The notes beneath the pieces are model-generated. The model was not told the DNA's origin. It saw nothing but the letters and a program-made list of their open reading frames with translations, and made no database searches. A program made the position numbers and the translations under genes. This document shows positions 25,729-38,500 of a DNA stretch of 64,000 nt, one piece after another. Position 1 is the first letter of the stretch, and every line of letters begins with the position of its first letter. The DNA is from CAYVQE01 sp964633205 (lineage in GTDB: Bacteria; Myxococcota; B64-G9): the NCBI GenBank assembly GCA_964633205.1, contig CAZWFN010000005.1:25902-89901 (forward strand), in the 5' to 3' direction.

Positions 25729-26334
25729 ATGAGGACGGCATTCCAGATCCTGGCGGTTGCGCTGCTGATCGCCCAACCGGCCGCGGCCGATGACGAGGGT
25801 TCGGGCAAGGGCGCGCCCAAGGTGCAGCAGGTGGAGGAGGTCGAGCGCGGTTTGTGGTTGCGGGCCGATCTGGGCGTGGCCATGACGGTGCTCGATCCCT
25901 TCGGGGCCGATCGCGAGAGCGGTCCCTGGCCGCCCGGCCCCCTGCTGCAGCTGGAACTGGGCTACGATCTCGGCCAGGTGGCCTCGATTCACCTGGCCCT
26001 CAACGGCCAGCAAGTGATCGGCCAACAACAGCGCGCGGACAGCGAAGCGCTGAGCAACGACGTCGCCGCGTTGGCGCTGCTGGCCGGTGGCCGCTTCAAC
26101 ATCCTGACCACCAAGCGCCTGGGCTGGTACGTCAAGGCCGCGGTGGGCTGGATGTTCGTCTCGCCGGCGCTGGCCGCGATGGACGACGGCCTGTTGGTCC
26201 ACGGCTGCACCGGGGTCGAGTACGCCACCTGGCTGCGCCATTTCTTCATCGGCCTGGAGGCCGGCGCGGCCTACGACGTGGGCAACGGCGGCCTGCAGGT
26301 TTTATTGACCCCCACCCTGAAGTACGTGTTCTGA
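25729..26334 (+). CDS. cglE: Outer-membrane barrel-like gliding protein, CglE/GltH-like
   Basis: 201 residues from the ATG at 25729, with GGGAGG eight bases before it; the frame upstream overlaps gltG. The signal peptide ends near QPAAADDE. The mature part shows alternating beta strands (GLWLRADLGVAMTVLDPFG, LLQLELGYDLGQVASIHLAL, FFIGLEAGAAYDV) and ends with TPTLKYVF, a C-terminal aromatic as in outer-membrane barrels. Position after gltG matches CglE/GltH (NfsH) in myxobacterial loci. It is the last gene before a 218-base gap with its own promoter, so it probably ends the first transcription unit. Confidence 0.68.
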   Translation: MRTAFQILAVALLIAQPAAADDEGSGKGAPKVQQVEEVERGLWLRADLGVAMTVLDPFGADRESGPWPPGPLLQLELGYDLGQVASIHLALNGQQVIGQQQRADSEALSNDVAALALLAGGRFNILTTKRLGWYVKAAVGWMFVSPALAAMDDGLLVHGCTGVEYATWLRHFFIGLEAGAAYDVGNGGLQVLLTPTLKYVF

Positions 26335-26379
26335 GCCCGCCGCCGACGCCCGCCGGGAGTTCCAAGTACTAAAATCTCT

Positions 26380-26408
26380 TTGATTTTCATTGATCATTTC
26401 GGTATAAG
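26380..26408 (+). promoter_or_regulatory. Promoter for gltI-gltJ
   Basis: -35 TTGATT (26380-26385), 17-base AT-rich spacer, -10 TATAAG (26403-26408), in a markedly AT-rich patch of an otherwise GC-rich locus. It gives the giant gene its own start of transcription, with a leader of about 140 bases. Confidence 0.7.
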
Positions 26409-26415
26409 ACCTTCA

Positions 26416-26506
26416 ATCGAGGCGGCGTGGGTGCAAAACCTCCGGCCTTGGGCTGAACGGGCTGCGGCCCCGGAGGGCGCCGGTTCGGATCGAGGCGGCT
26501 TGGGTG
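26416..26506 (+). repeat. 18-base direct repeat pair flanking a hairpin
   Basis: 26416-26433 and 26489-26506 are identical at 17 of 18 positions (ATCGAGGCGGCGTGGGTG; T for G in the second copy). Between them CCTCCGG (26439-26445) pairs with CCGGAGG (26470-26476). The first copy begins at the expected transcription start of the gltI promoter, so the element could be an operator pair or a leader RNA structure. Confidence 0.5.
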
Positions 26507-26552
26507 ACGATCTCGTTGCTGGACTGCGCGCGAGCAGGGAGTGGACTGCGAG

Positions 26553-29500
26553 ATGGAAGACCAGATTCGAAATTACCAGAAGATCCTCAAGAGCAACCCG
26601 ACCGACGGTCCGGCCTTCACCGCCCTGGAGGAGATCTACCAGGGCAAGGATCGATTCCAGGATCTGACCGGGCTGTACGAGGAGCGCATCCAACACGTGC
26701 AGGAGACCGATGCATTGCTCGGCCTCTATGCCCGTTGTGCGACGATTTGGCATCAGAAGCTCGGCGATGCCGCTCGGGCCGAGAACTGCTACCGGCAGGT
26801 TCTGCGCCTGCAGCCGGACAACCGCCAGGCGCTCGAAGGCTTGGAGGCGGTCTACACGCAACAGCGCGATTGGGAGCGGCTGGCCGATACCCTGGAGCGC
26901 TTGGCCGGCCTGATCGGCGACAGCGCCCAACGGGCCGAGGTTTTCCACCGGCTGGGCCAGTTGTACTCCGAGTCGCTGGGCCGCCGCGATCGCGCGCTGG
27001 TGGCCTGGGGCCACGCCGTGCGGGCCAACCCGAAGCGACGCGACAGCCTGTCCGCCCTGCAGGAAGCTTATCGGGAGCTCGGCTACTTCGACAAGGTGGC
27101 CCAGCTGCTGCAGCGCGAGGCCGAGTTGGATTTGGCCGAGCCGGCCGAGTTGGGACAGAAGTACCTGCGGCTGGGCCGCCAGCTGCTGGCCGAGCCCCTG
27201 CACGAAGCTGCTTGCCGCTCGGCTCTGGAGCGGGCAACCGAGCTGTTGCCCGACGCCGAGCCGGCGCAGCAGGCCCTGGCCGAGCTGGACCAGGCCCGCG
27301 CCGACTGGGAGAAACGGGTCAAGCAACTGCGGGTGCAGGCGGTCGAGGCGCCCGACAAGGGCCAGGCGGTCAGCCTCTACCGCCAGATCGCCGAAATCTA
27401 TTACCTGCAAGGGGATCATGCCGAGCAGGTCGAGGACAATCTGAACAAGTGCATCCTGCTGCAGCCGGGCAATCCGCGGGTGCTTTCCTTGCTGGAGCGT
27501 TACTATCTCGAAAAGCGGCGGGCCAAGCAGCTCATCGAACGGTTGAACGAGGTGGTCGCCCGGTTGAAGGACCGGCGCACGGCGGTGGTGGTGCTCGAGC
27601 GTATCGCCATGCTCGATGCGGTCCACCTGCAGGACAAGAACGCAGCCCTGGAAGCCTACCGCCGCATTCTGGAGCTGGAGCCGGGCAACCCCTCGGCGAC
27701 CGCATCGCTGGTCGAGACCTACCAGGAGGAGGGCCGCTGGGCCGAAGTGGTCGAGCTGCTCAAGAGCCAGGCCGAGGGGCAGACCGATCCGGTGGTCAAG
27801 GCCGGCACCCTGTTCCAGATCGCCCGCATCAGCGCCGACCACCTCAAGGATCCGGAGGCGGCGCGCTTTCTGTACGAAGAGATCCTGCGGCTGGATCCGG
27901 AAAATCTGAAGGCCGCACTGGCGCTGGAGCGCATGGTCGAGAAGGCCGGCGACATGCAAGGCTTGGTGCGCTGTCTGGAGATCCAACTGGTCCATGCCCA
28001 CCAGCCGGCGGAGCGCTTGAAGCTGCTCGACCGAGTGGCCCGCATTCACCTGGAGCAGCGCAACGATCCGGTCGAGGCACTGCACGCCACCCTGCGGGCA
28101 TTGACAGTGGACCCTTCGCGCAAAAAGACCCTCAAGCAGGCGCTCGAGCTGGGCGAGAGCACCGGCCGCTACCAGGAGCTGGCCGGTGCCCTGCGCGTGG
28201 CGATCGACTCCGGCGGCATGAGCGGCAAGGCCCTGATCGAGGGGTTGGCCACCCTGGCCGACATCCAAGAGAACCGGCTGGCGGATTCCAACGAGGCGAT
28301 CCGGATCTACCAGGAGCTGCTCGAGAACGACCCCAAGCACATGCCGGCGTTGGATGCGCTCGAACGGCTGCAGGGCGCGGCCGGCGGCAGTGTCGAGCTG
28401 GTGTCGGTCTACACCCAGCAGCTCGAGCTGGTGCGCTCCGGGCAGAAGAAAAAGGAGCTGCTGTTCAAGCTGGCGCACATCTACCGCGAGCGAATGGCCG
28501 ACTTCGGCCGGGCCGCTGAAGCCTATCGGCAAGTGCTGGCCATCGACGAGTCCGATGCCGGCGCCTGGGCCGCGATGGGCGAGCTGTTCGAGAGCGACGG
28601 CAAATGGGACCGCGCGGCCGAGGCGCTCGCCCGCGCTCTCGAAAACGAGAGCGACGCCGAGCGCCGGCTGCACCTGCAGCACCGCCTGGCCGGCATCTAC
28701 GAGCAGCGTCTGAACGACACCGAGCGCGCGCTCGAGTTGTGCAGCGGCATCCTGGCGAACGAGCAGGCGGATGCCGAGCTGGCCGCCAGCACGGTGGCCA
28801 TCCTCGAGCGCTTGCAGGGCCGCGGGGTCAGCCCGCTGCGCATCGCCGAGATCTTGCAGCCCTACTACGCCCTGGCCGGGGACTGGCGGCGCCACATCGA
28901 CATGCTCGAGCTGCGGCTGGAGGGCTGCGACACGGCCGAGGAGCGGGTCCGGCTGCTCGGACGCATCGCCCAGGTCTATGAGGAGGAGCTCGACCAGAAG
29001 GAACTCGCCTTCAACGCCCTGGGGCGGGCTTTCGGCGAGCTGCCCCGGGAGCCCGGTTTGCTGGACGGGCTGCAACGGCTGGCCGAGGAGACCAGCCGGC
29101 TCGAGGATCTGGCCAGCATCCTGGACCGGTCCCTCGAGCGCGTCGAGCAGCCCGAGGCCATCGTCGAGCTGAGCCAAGCCCTGGGGGCGCTGTACCACCA
29201 GCGCCTCAACCGGCCGCAGAACGCCATCCAGTGTTATCATCGGGTGCTGGAGCACGCCCCGCAAGACACCGCCAGCCTGGAAGCCCTCAGCGCGCTCTAT
29301 CGCGACACCCAGCGCTTCGACGGTCTGGCCGATGTGCTGCGCCGGCGCATCGAGCTGACCGAGCAAATCGACACCAAGAAGGCCATGATGCTCGATCTGG
29401 GCCGTGTGGTCGTGGAGGAGCTGCACGATCGGCCCAGCGCCATCGAGATCTACCATGAGCTGGACGGCCTGTTGGGCGACGACCTGGACGTGTTGCGGCG

Positions 29501-32500
29501 GCTCGAGGCCCTGCTGGAGAAGGAAGGCCGCTGGCCGGACCAGGCCGAGGTGCTCGAGCGCATGATCCCGATGGTCGAGCAGGAGGAGGCATCCGAGCTG
29601 AAGCTCAAGCTCGGCCGGGTGCGCGCCGAGCGGATGGAGGATCGGGCCAACGCTGTCGAGCACTACCGCCAAGTGCTCGACGAGCGCCCGGATGACGGCC
29701 GGGCCATCGCAGCGCTCGAATCATTGCTGGAGCGGCCGGACAGCGCACCGGCGGCAGCCGAGATCTTGGAGCCCATCTACCGGCAACGCCAGGATTGGAA
29801 TGGACAGGCGCGGGTCCTGGAGGTCCGGGCCGAGGCTGCCGCCGAGCCCGCCCACAAGATCGAGGCCTTGCTGAAGATGGCTGCCATCCTCGACGAGCAG
29901 CTCGGCCAACCGGAGCGAGCGTTCACCGCATTGCGGCTGGCCAATCGGGTCGACCCCACCCGCGATGACGTGGTCGCCTCGATGGAGCGCCAGGCCGAGA
30001 AGTCGGGCGCCTACGAGGAGCTGACCGCCGCGCTGGAGGAGGCGGTGGATGTGCTGGAGGATACCCAGCGGCAGGTGGCGTTGTTGCAGAAGCTCGCCGG
30101 GCTCTACCGGGACAAGCTGCGGCAGCCCAATCTGGCCACCGCCGGCCTGCGGCGGCTGCTCGAAATCGAGCCGCACCACGCCAGCGCGCTGAGTTCGCTC
30201 GAGAGCCTCTACCGCGACTCCAAGTCCTACCAGGATCTGGCCTGGGTGCTGACCCGGCAGGCCGAGGCGTCCAGCGATGCGGCCGCCGGCCGGGATTTGC
30301 TGGTTCAGGCGGCCCAGATCCTCGAAGAACAGCTCGGCGACTTGGACGGCGCGGTGGAGGCCTACCGCAAGGTATTCGAGTCGGATCCCAGCGACCTCCA
30401 ATCGGCCAAGCAGCTCGACCGGTTGTTCCAGGCCACCGGCCGGTGGCAAGAAGAGGCCCAGCTGCTGCCCAAGCTGGCCGAGATGTCGAAGAACGTGCTG
30501 GGCGTCATCGAGTACAACAGTCGTCTGGCGGAGATCTATGCGGTCCACCTCGACGACCCCCGGCGGGCGGTGCAGATCCTGCGCCAGGTGCTGGAGCACA
30601 AACCGGGGCATCAGGAGACCGTGGCGGCGCTGGAGAAGCTGTTGGCCGACGAGCGCTGTCGCCAGGCCGCGGCCGAGGTCCTCGATGGTGTCTACCGGGC
30701 CGCTTCCGAGTGGCGCAAGCTGGCCGCCATCCTGGAGATGCGCCTGGCGGCGACCGCCGAGCCCTCTGACCGCATGGCCTACTTCCGGCAATTGGTCGAT
30801 CTGTTCGAGAACAAGATGGACGAGGGCGCCATGGCCTTCAACGTGGCCGCCCGCGCTTGCCGCGAGCAGCCGGAGGATGAAGGGGTGCGCCGCGACCTCC
30901 ACCGGCTGGCCGAGCAGGGCCAGCGCTTCGAGGACCTGGTGGACGTCTACCGCGATGTGGCCGATCACCACGTCGGCACCGAGCTGGCCACTGAACTGCG
31001 CAAGCAGATCGCCGCGCTGCAGGAGCAACGCCTGGGCGAACGGACGGCGGCGTTGGCCGAATGGGAACGCTTGCTGGAAGCGAACGATTCCGACGAGCAG
31101 GTGCTGGGGGCCCTGGAGCGGCTCTATCGCGAGCAGGGCGATTTCGCCTCCCTGGTGGGCATCTACCGCAAGCAAGAGGCCCTGACCGACGATCCGGAGC
31201 GCAAGAAGGAGCTGCTTTTCCAGGCGGCCGCCACCCTGGCCGAAGGGGTCGAGGATGTGCCCGGAGCGATCGAGGTCTACCGGCGCATCCTGGAGCTAAC
31301 CGCCGACGATCGCCGGGCGCTGCGGCTGCTCGATCAGCTGTTGGTGGTCGAAGAGCGCTGGTCCGATCTGGCTGAGGTTCTGCAACGAGAGATCGCGCTC
31401 GTGCCGGATGAGCCGGTCGAGGCCGGTGAGCCCGATCCGAAACTCGATCTACTTTTGCGGCTGACCCAGCTGCATCTCGACCATCTGGGTGACACGGCCA
31501 CCGCCGTTTCGGCGCTGGCCGCCGCCCTGGAGCGCTCGGCGGTCGAACCGCGGGCCATCGACCTGCTCGAGCGGATGCTGACCGATGAGAGCACCCGGCC
31601 GCAGGCCGCCGAGATGCTCGAGCCGATTTACCGCCGGCTGGGCGATTTCAACAAGCTGGTGGCCATCATGGAGGTGCGGCTGGCCACCCGGCAGGAAGCC
31701 GAGGCGCGGCTGGCGATCTACCGCGAGCTGGCCCGGATCTACGAGGAGGAGCTGGTCCAGAAGCCCTTCGCTTTCATGGTCACCTGCCGCGCCTTCCGCG
31801 AGCACCCCACCGACGAAGGCATCCGGCAGGAACTCGAGCGGCTGGCCGAGCAGACCGGTTCGTTCGAGGAGCTGGCCGACGTCTACGAGGAGGCGCTGCC
31901 CAAAACCGAGGGCACCGAGGCCCAGGGCCACATCGGCCGCCGGCTGGCCCAGCTGAAAGAGGCCTACCTCGAGGACAAGGACGAGGCGGTGTCCAACTGG
32001 CGCCAGGTCCTGGCCAACGACCCCGACGACGCCGAGGCGCTCAAGTCGCTGGAGCGCCTCTACCGTGAGCGGGGCGCCTACTCCGAGTTGGTCGGGGTGC
32101 TGCGCCACATGGCGGCGCTGGAGCAGGACGTGGATCGCAAAAAGGATCTGCTCCACGAGGTGGCCACGTTGATGGAGGAGCGGTTGGGGCACAACGACGG
32201 CGCCATCGAGGCCTATCGCGAAATCCTGCTCGAGGATCCGAGCGATCTGGCCGTGCTCAAGCTGCTCGATCGGCTGCTGGAGAAGACGGGCCATTGGGAC
32301 GACCTGCGCGAGGTGCTGCTGGCCCAGATCGAGCGGGCCGCCGACAGCGAGATCATTCCGCTCCATCTGCGCCTGGGCAATCTGCTGCGGGCCCGCCTGG
32401 GCGAGCCCGAGGCGGCAGTCGAGGTCTACACCGAGATCCTCGGCCGCGAGCCGGTGCAGGCGGAGACGATCGACGCGCTGGTGGCCATGTTCGATGCCGG

Positions 32501-35500
32501 CGAAGCCAAGGTGCCGGTGGCCCGGGTGCTGGTGGGCGTGCTCGACCGCATCGAGGATTGGCGTCACCTGATCGCCGCCTGGGAGGTGCTGCACGAAGCG
32601 GCCACCGAGCCGGAGCAACGCCGGGACACACTGCTGCGGGTGGCGGGCATCTACGAGGCCAAGCTCGAGCAAAAGGAGCTGGCCTTCAACACCCTGGGAC
32701 GCGCCTTCCAGGAAGCGCCCGAGGACGAGCAGTTGCGCCAGGGTCTGGAACGCCTGGCGGCTGAGACCGGAGAGCACGAGCTGCTGGCCGCCATTTACGA
32801 GCAGCGGTTGAGCGGCCTGGAGGACCGTGGCGTCCAGTTGCGGCTCCACCAACGGCTGGCCGAGCTGTTCAGCGAGCAATTGCATGATCCGGAACGGGCC
32901 GAGCAGCATTTGCGGGCCACGGTCGAGCTGGAGCCGAACTCGGCGGCCAGCCTGATGGCGCTGGAGAATATCTACCGCCAGCGCCAGGCCCACGAGTCGC
33001 TGGTCGAGGTGTTGCGCATGCGGCTGAAGCTGGCCGCCGAGCCGGAGGAGCGCTCGATCCTGCTCTACGAGATCGCCTCGCTGCACGAGCAGCACCTGGG
33101 CGACGTGGGCGGCGCCATCCAGGCTTACCGCGAGGCGCTCGAGCTGCAGCCCGGCGACCTGACAGCCCTGCGCATGCTGGACCGCCTGTGCACCCAGCAG
33201 GGACGGCTGCGCGAGCTGGCCGAGGTGCTGGTGGCCGAGATCCAGGCTGTCGATCAGGCCGGTGACCGCGAAGAAGCCCTGGATCTGCGGTTCCGGCTGG
33301 CGCAGCTTTACGAGCAGGAGTTCGGCGACACCGAGCGCACCGCTCGGCTGCTGCGCGACATCTTGCAGGCCGAGCCCGCGCACCAGCGCACCATCCAGTA
33401 TCTGGAATCGGTGTTGGCGGAAGGCCGGGCGTTCGAAGGCGCCACCGAATTGCTCGAGACGGCCTACGGCAACACCGGTGAGTGGCCGAAGTACCTCGAC
33501 ATCCTCGAAGGCCAGGTGCGGCAGAGCCGGGTGATGGCTCGCCGCATGGACATGTTGCGCCAGATCGCCCGCATCCAGGAAGAGAAGATGCAGCTGGGCA
33601 TCATGGCCTTCAATACCTATGTGCGCATGTTCCACGAGGACCCGACCGACCCCGGCGTGCGCAGCGAGCTGGAGCGTTTGGCCGTAGCGGACGACAACCT
33701 CGAGGCGCTGGCTGCCGTGTACGAGGAGGAGCTGGACAACATCGAGGAGCCGGAGATCGGCGCCGAGATCGCGCTCAAGGTGGCCGGTATCCAGCGCGAC
33801 AACCTCGAGGACGAAGCCGAGGCGATCGGCTTCTACAAGCGGTGCCTGCGATTCGATCCGCGCAATCTACAGGCGCTGACCGCCCTGGCCGCGCTATACG
33901 AGAAGAACGAGAGCTGGGAGGATTTGGTGGCGGTGCTGGGCCGCCAGATCGAGCTGCTCGAAGAGCCGGCTGACCAGGTTCGCGTGCTCTACCAGTTGGG
34001 CTCGGTTCTGTTCGAGCGCTTGGACCGGTCCAGCAAGGCCGTGGGGTACCTGCGGCGGGCGCTGGATCTGGATCCGGGTCACATCGAGAGCCTGCGCCAG
34101 CTGGAGCGCGCCTTCACCGAGCAGGGCGACCACGATTCGCTGTACGATGTGCTCAAGGCCCATCTCGAGCAAACCAGCGATCCGCACGAGCGCGTCGAGC
34201 TGGTGGCCCGCATCGGCGACCTGGCCGCCGGGCCGCTGGAGAAACCGGACGAGGCCATCGATCTCTGGAAATCGGTGCTGGCGGACAGCCCGAACAACGA
34301 GGATGCCCTGGAGGCGCTCGATCGACTCTACGAGCGGACAGGCCGCTGGGCCGAGCTGGCCGCGCTGATCGAGGAGCGCATGGCGGTCATCTCCGACCCG
34401 GAGAAGATCGCCGACCTGTCCGGACGGCTCGGTTGGGTCAAGGGCGAGAAGCTGGGCGAGCTCGAAGACGCCATGAAGCACTGGCGGGAAGTCCTGCGGC
34501 TGGATCCCAAAAACCCGCGGGCTCTGCAAGCGCTACGCAACATCTATACCTCCAGTGGCCAGTGGGAGGAGCTGCTGGCGGTGCTGCGCAAGCTGGTTCC
34601 GCTGCAAGCCGAGATGACCGATGTCAAGGCCTTGCGGTTCGAGCTGGCCGACATCCTGGGCGAGAAGCTCGATCGGCGCGACGAGGCCATCGAGGCGGCC
34701 AAACGGGCCCAGGATATCGAGCCCCACACGGCCGAGGACCTGGAACGGTTGGGGCGCATCTTCCTGTCCAACGAGGCCTGGCAGGATGCGGTCAGCGTAT
34801 TGGAGCAGAGTGTCGACGCCCGCGAGGCCCCGGCCGAGAAAATCGAGCTGCTGCTCGAGGTGGCGGCCATCTGGAAGGATCGCATCGGCCGGCCGCTCGG
34901 CGCGGCGCCGGCCTACGAGAAGATCCTCGAGTTGGATCCCTTCCACGAAGAGGCCTACCGGGCCTGTCTGGACATCTACCGCGACAACAAGGAGTGGCGG
35001 CGGCTGGCGTCGATCTTGGAATCGCGGCTGGATCACATTCGCGAACGCAAGGATCGGTTGGTCCTGATCAAGGACATCGCCGAGATCTACGAGCAGCGCC
35101 TGGGCCAGAAGGAGCTGGCGTTCGCCAAATACTGCGCCGCGTTCCGCGAGGATTTCACCGACGACTCGGTGTTGGTCAAGCTCGAGCAGCTCGCCGCCGA
35201 GACCGAGGACTACGAGACCTTGCTGGAGGTGCTCGAGGACGCCACCGAGGAGGTGACCACCGGCGCGCGGGCGGTGGGGCTGCTGCAGAAGGTTGCCGGC
35301 ATCTACCGCCACCGCATGAGCGAGCCGGACAAGGCGGAGGCCTACCTGCGACGGGCGGTGGAGCTGGACAAGCGCGAGGTCTCTTCGCTCGATGCCCTGG
35401 CCGAGCTGTACGAGGACCAGGAGCGCTACGACGATCTGATCCAGGCGCTGGAGAAGAAGTACGAGCGCAGCGACGAGCTCGAGGAGCGCAAGGAAATCCG

Positions 35501-38500
35501 GGCCCGGATCGCCTATCTGCAGGAAGAGAAGCTCGATCGGGTGGATGCGGCCATCGAGAGCTTCCGCCGCATCATGGAGCTGGACGGGCGCGACACCCGG
35601 GCCATCCAGTCGCTGATCCGGCTCTACCAGCAGGAGGCGCGCTGGCCCGAGCTGATCTCCATGCTGCGCCGGGCCGCCGACCAGGCCGAGGACCGGGAGG
35701 TGGCGTTGAACTACCTGTTCAACATCGCCACCATCTGGGAGACCGAGCTGGACAGCGACGAAGAGGCGATCGACGCTTACCGCGCCGTGGTCGAGTTCGA
35801 GCCGACCCACCTGCCCAGCCTGCAGGCGCTCGAGCGCATCTATACCCGGCTGGACAGCTGGAGCGAGCTGCTGCAGGTGTTTGAGCAGCAGGTCGGCCTG
35901 GTGGCTGATCCCGAAGAGAAGATCAAGATTTACAACAAGATGGGTAGCATTTGGGAGGAGCGCTTCGCCAATGCGGAGCAGGCCGCCGCCTGCCACGAGA
36001 GCATCCTGGCGATCGACGATAGCAACCTGCCGGCCCTCAAGGCGCTGGAGCGGTTGGTGCGCCGGCTGGGCGACTTCGAACGGCTGATCGATTTGTACTA
36101 TCGCCACATCGAGCTGATCGACGACCGGCGCGAGAGCGTATCGATCCACCTGTCCATCGGCGAGGTCTGGTACCATGAGCTGAACCGGGTGGACAAGGCC
36201 GAGGATACCTTCAACAAGGCGCTCGAGATCGACGAGAACTCGCGGGAGGCCATCCACGCACTGGGCCAGCTGTACGAGAAGTCGGGCAACTGGTTCAACG
36301 CCATCGAGATGCTGCAGCGCGAAGCCGAGCTGTGCGGCGCCACCCCGGAGGCGGTCGATCTGTACTACCGGATGGGCAAGATCAACGAGGACATGTTGCT
36401 CGACTCGGGCGCGGCCCGGGATGCCTATCAGAAGTCGCTGGCCATCGACCCGTCCTACCTGCCGGCCATCAAGGCGCTGAAGCTGATTTTCTACCTCGAC
36501 AAGGAGTTCGACGCCTACCTCGAGATGATGGCCCAGGAGGCCGAGCACACCGAGGATGTCGAGGAGAAGACCCGGCTGTATCACGAAATCGGCAAGTTCC
36601 TGCAGGAGCAACGCGACGAATCGGCCGAGGCGGCCCGTTACTACGAAGAGGCGCTCAAGCTCACCGCCGACTACCTGCCGGCCGCCAAGCCCTTGGCCGA
36701 CATCTACTTCCGTTCGGAGCAGTGGGAGCGGGCGGAGCAAATGATGGAGGTGGTGGTCGCCGGCCTGGACCGCAACACCGAGAGCAAGGAGCTGTGTCGC
36801 CAGTACTACCGCTTGGGCTACATCACCGAGAAGCTCGGCAAGGAGGAGCGGGCCCTCGAACACTACCGGATGTCCTACGACCTGGATGCCACCTACCTGC
36901 CGGCGCTCGAGGGGTTGGGCAACGCCCTGATCAAGACCGAGCAGTGGGAAGAAGCCTATCGCATTTACCAGACGATTCTGATCCACCACCGCGATAGTCT
37001 GTCGGACGCCGAGGTGGCGGAGCTGTACTGGCAGATCGGCGATGTCAACTTCCAGATGGGCGAGGAAGAGCGCGCCGTCGACAGCTTCACCAAGGCGCTG
37101 GACATCGACGGCAGCCACCTGTCGTCGATGCAGTACCTGCTGCGCATCTACGAGCAGCAGGGCGGCTGGGAAGAGGCCTACGAGGTCGGTATGCAGATGG
37201 TCGAGCACCTCGAGGAGGAGGAGCTGTACGACCACCGGCTGCGGATCGCCGACCTGTGTCTGAACCAGCTGCAGGACCCCTTTCGCGCGGTCGATTCCTT
37301 GCTGGGGGCGCTGGAGCTGCAGCCGGACAGCCTGGATGTGCTATCGCGGCTGCGCGAGGTCTACATCGAGACCCGCCAGCACCAGAAGGCGGTCGATGTC
37401 ATCGAGCGCATCATCGATGTCGAAGGCCGGCCGCGACGCCTGGTCGAGCTGCATACCCAGGCGGCCGACGTGCTGAACACCGAGTTGCACGACGGCGAAC
37501 GGGCGGTCCAGCATTACAATGCCGCGCTGGATACCGACCCGTCGCACATCCAGGCCTTCCAGGCCATCACCCAAATCCTGACCGCGCAAAAGAACTGGCT
37601 GGCCTTGAAGGAGAACTACATCCGCATGATCAAGCGGCTGCCGGCCACGGCCCGCAAGACCAAGCTGGCGCTGTGGAAGGATCTGGGCGAGCTGTGTCGG
37701 GTGGTGCTGCGCAGCCTCAACGAATCGATCGATGCCTACCGCATGATCGTGAAGCTCGATCCGGAAGACGTCGACGCGTTGGCCACGCTCGGCGATCTGC
37801 TGGCAGCCAAGCAGGGGGCTGCCGAGGAGGCCATCGATACCCACCACAAGGTGTTGTCGATGGCGGCCGATCGGGTCAAGAGCTACCGCTCCCTGTGGAA
37901 GCTCTACAAGCAGCGCAAGGACTACGATCCGGTCTTCGTATTGACCACCATCCTGCGCTACTTGAAGAAGGCCGACGAGGAAGAGTCCAAAATCGTCAAT
38001 TACTTCTCGAAGCGCGCGCCCCAGGTGGCCACGCGTCCGGTCACCGACCGCACCTGGGAGACGGCCCTGGCCCATCCCGGGGTCAAGGTGCCCTTCACCC
38101 GCATCTTCGGGCTGATGTACCGCATGGCCACGCCCATGTTCACCGTCGACCACAAGCAGGTCGGTCTGCGGCGCAAGGAGCACCAAATCGATCTGGCCCG
38201 CGATCGAAGTCTGTTCGCCCACAACTTCCGCCAGGCGGCCAAGATTCTCGGCGGGCCCGAGGTCGAACTGTTCGCTCTCAAGGACCAGGCGGCGCCGAAG
38301 CCGCCGGGCCTGGCATTGGCGTTGACTCGACCGACCGCGGTCATCGCCTACCGGGACGTGTTCCAACTGGATAAGAAGAAGGTGCTGCTGTTCCAGATCG
38401 GCCGCGAGCTGGCCATGATCCGGCCCGAGTTCCTTTTGGCCTGCGCGGTGCCGATCGCCGAGCTGAACCATCTGCTCCAGGCGGCTTGCCTGTTGGTCCG

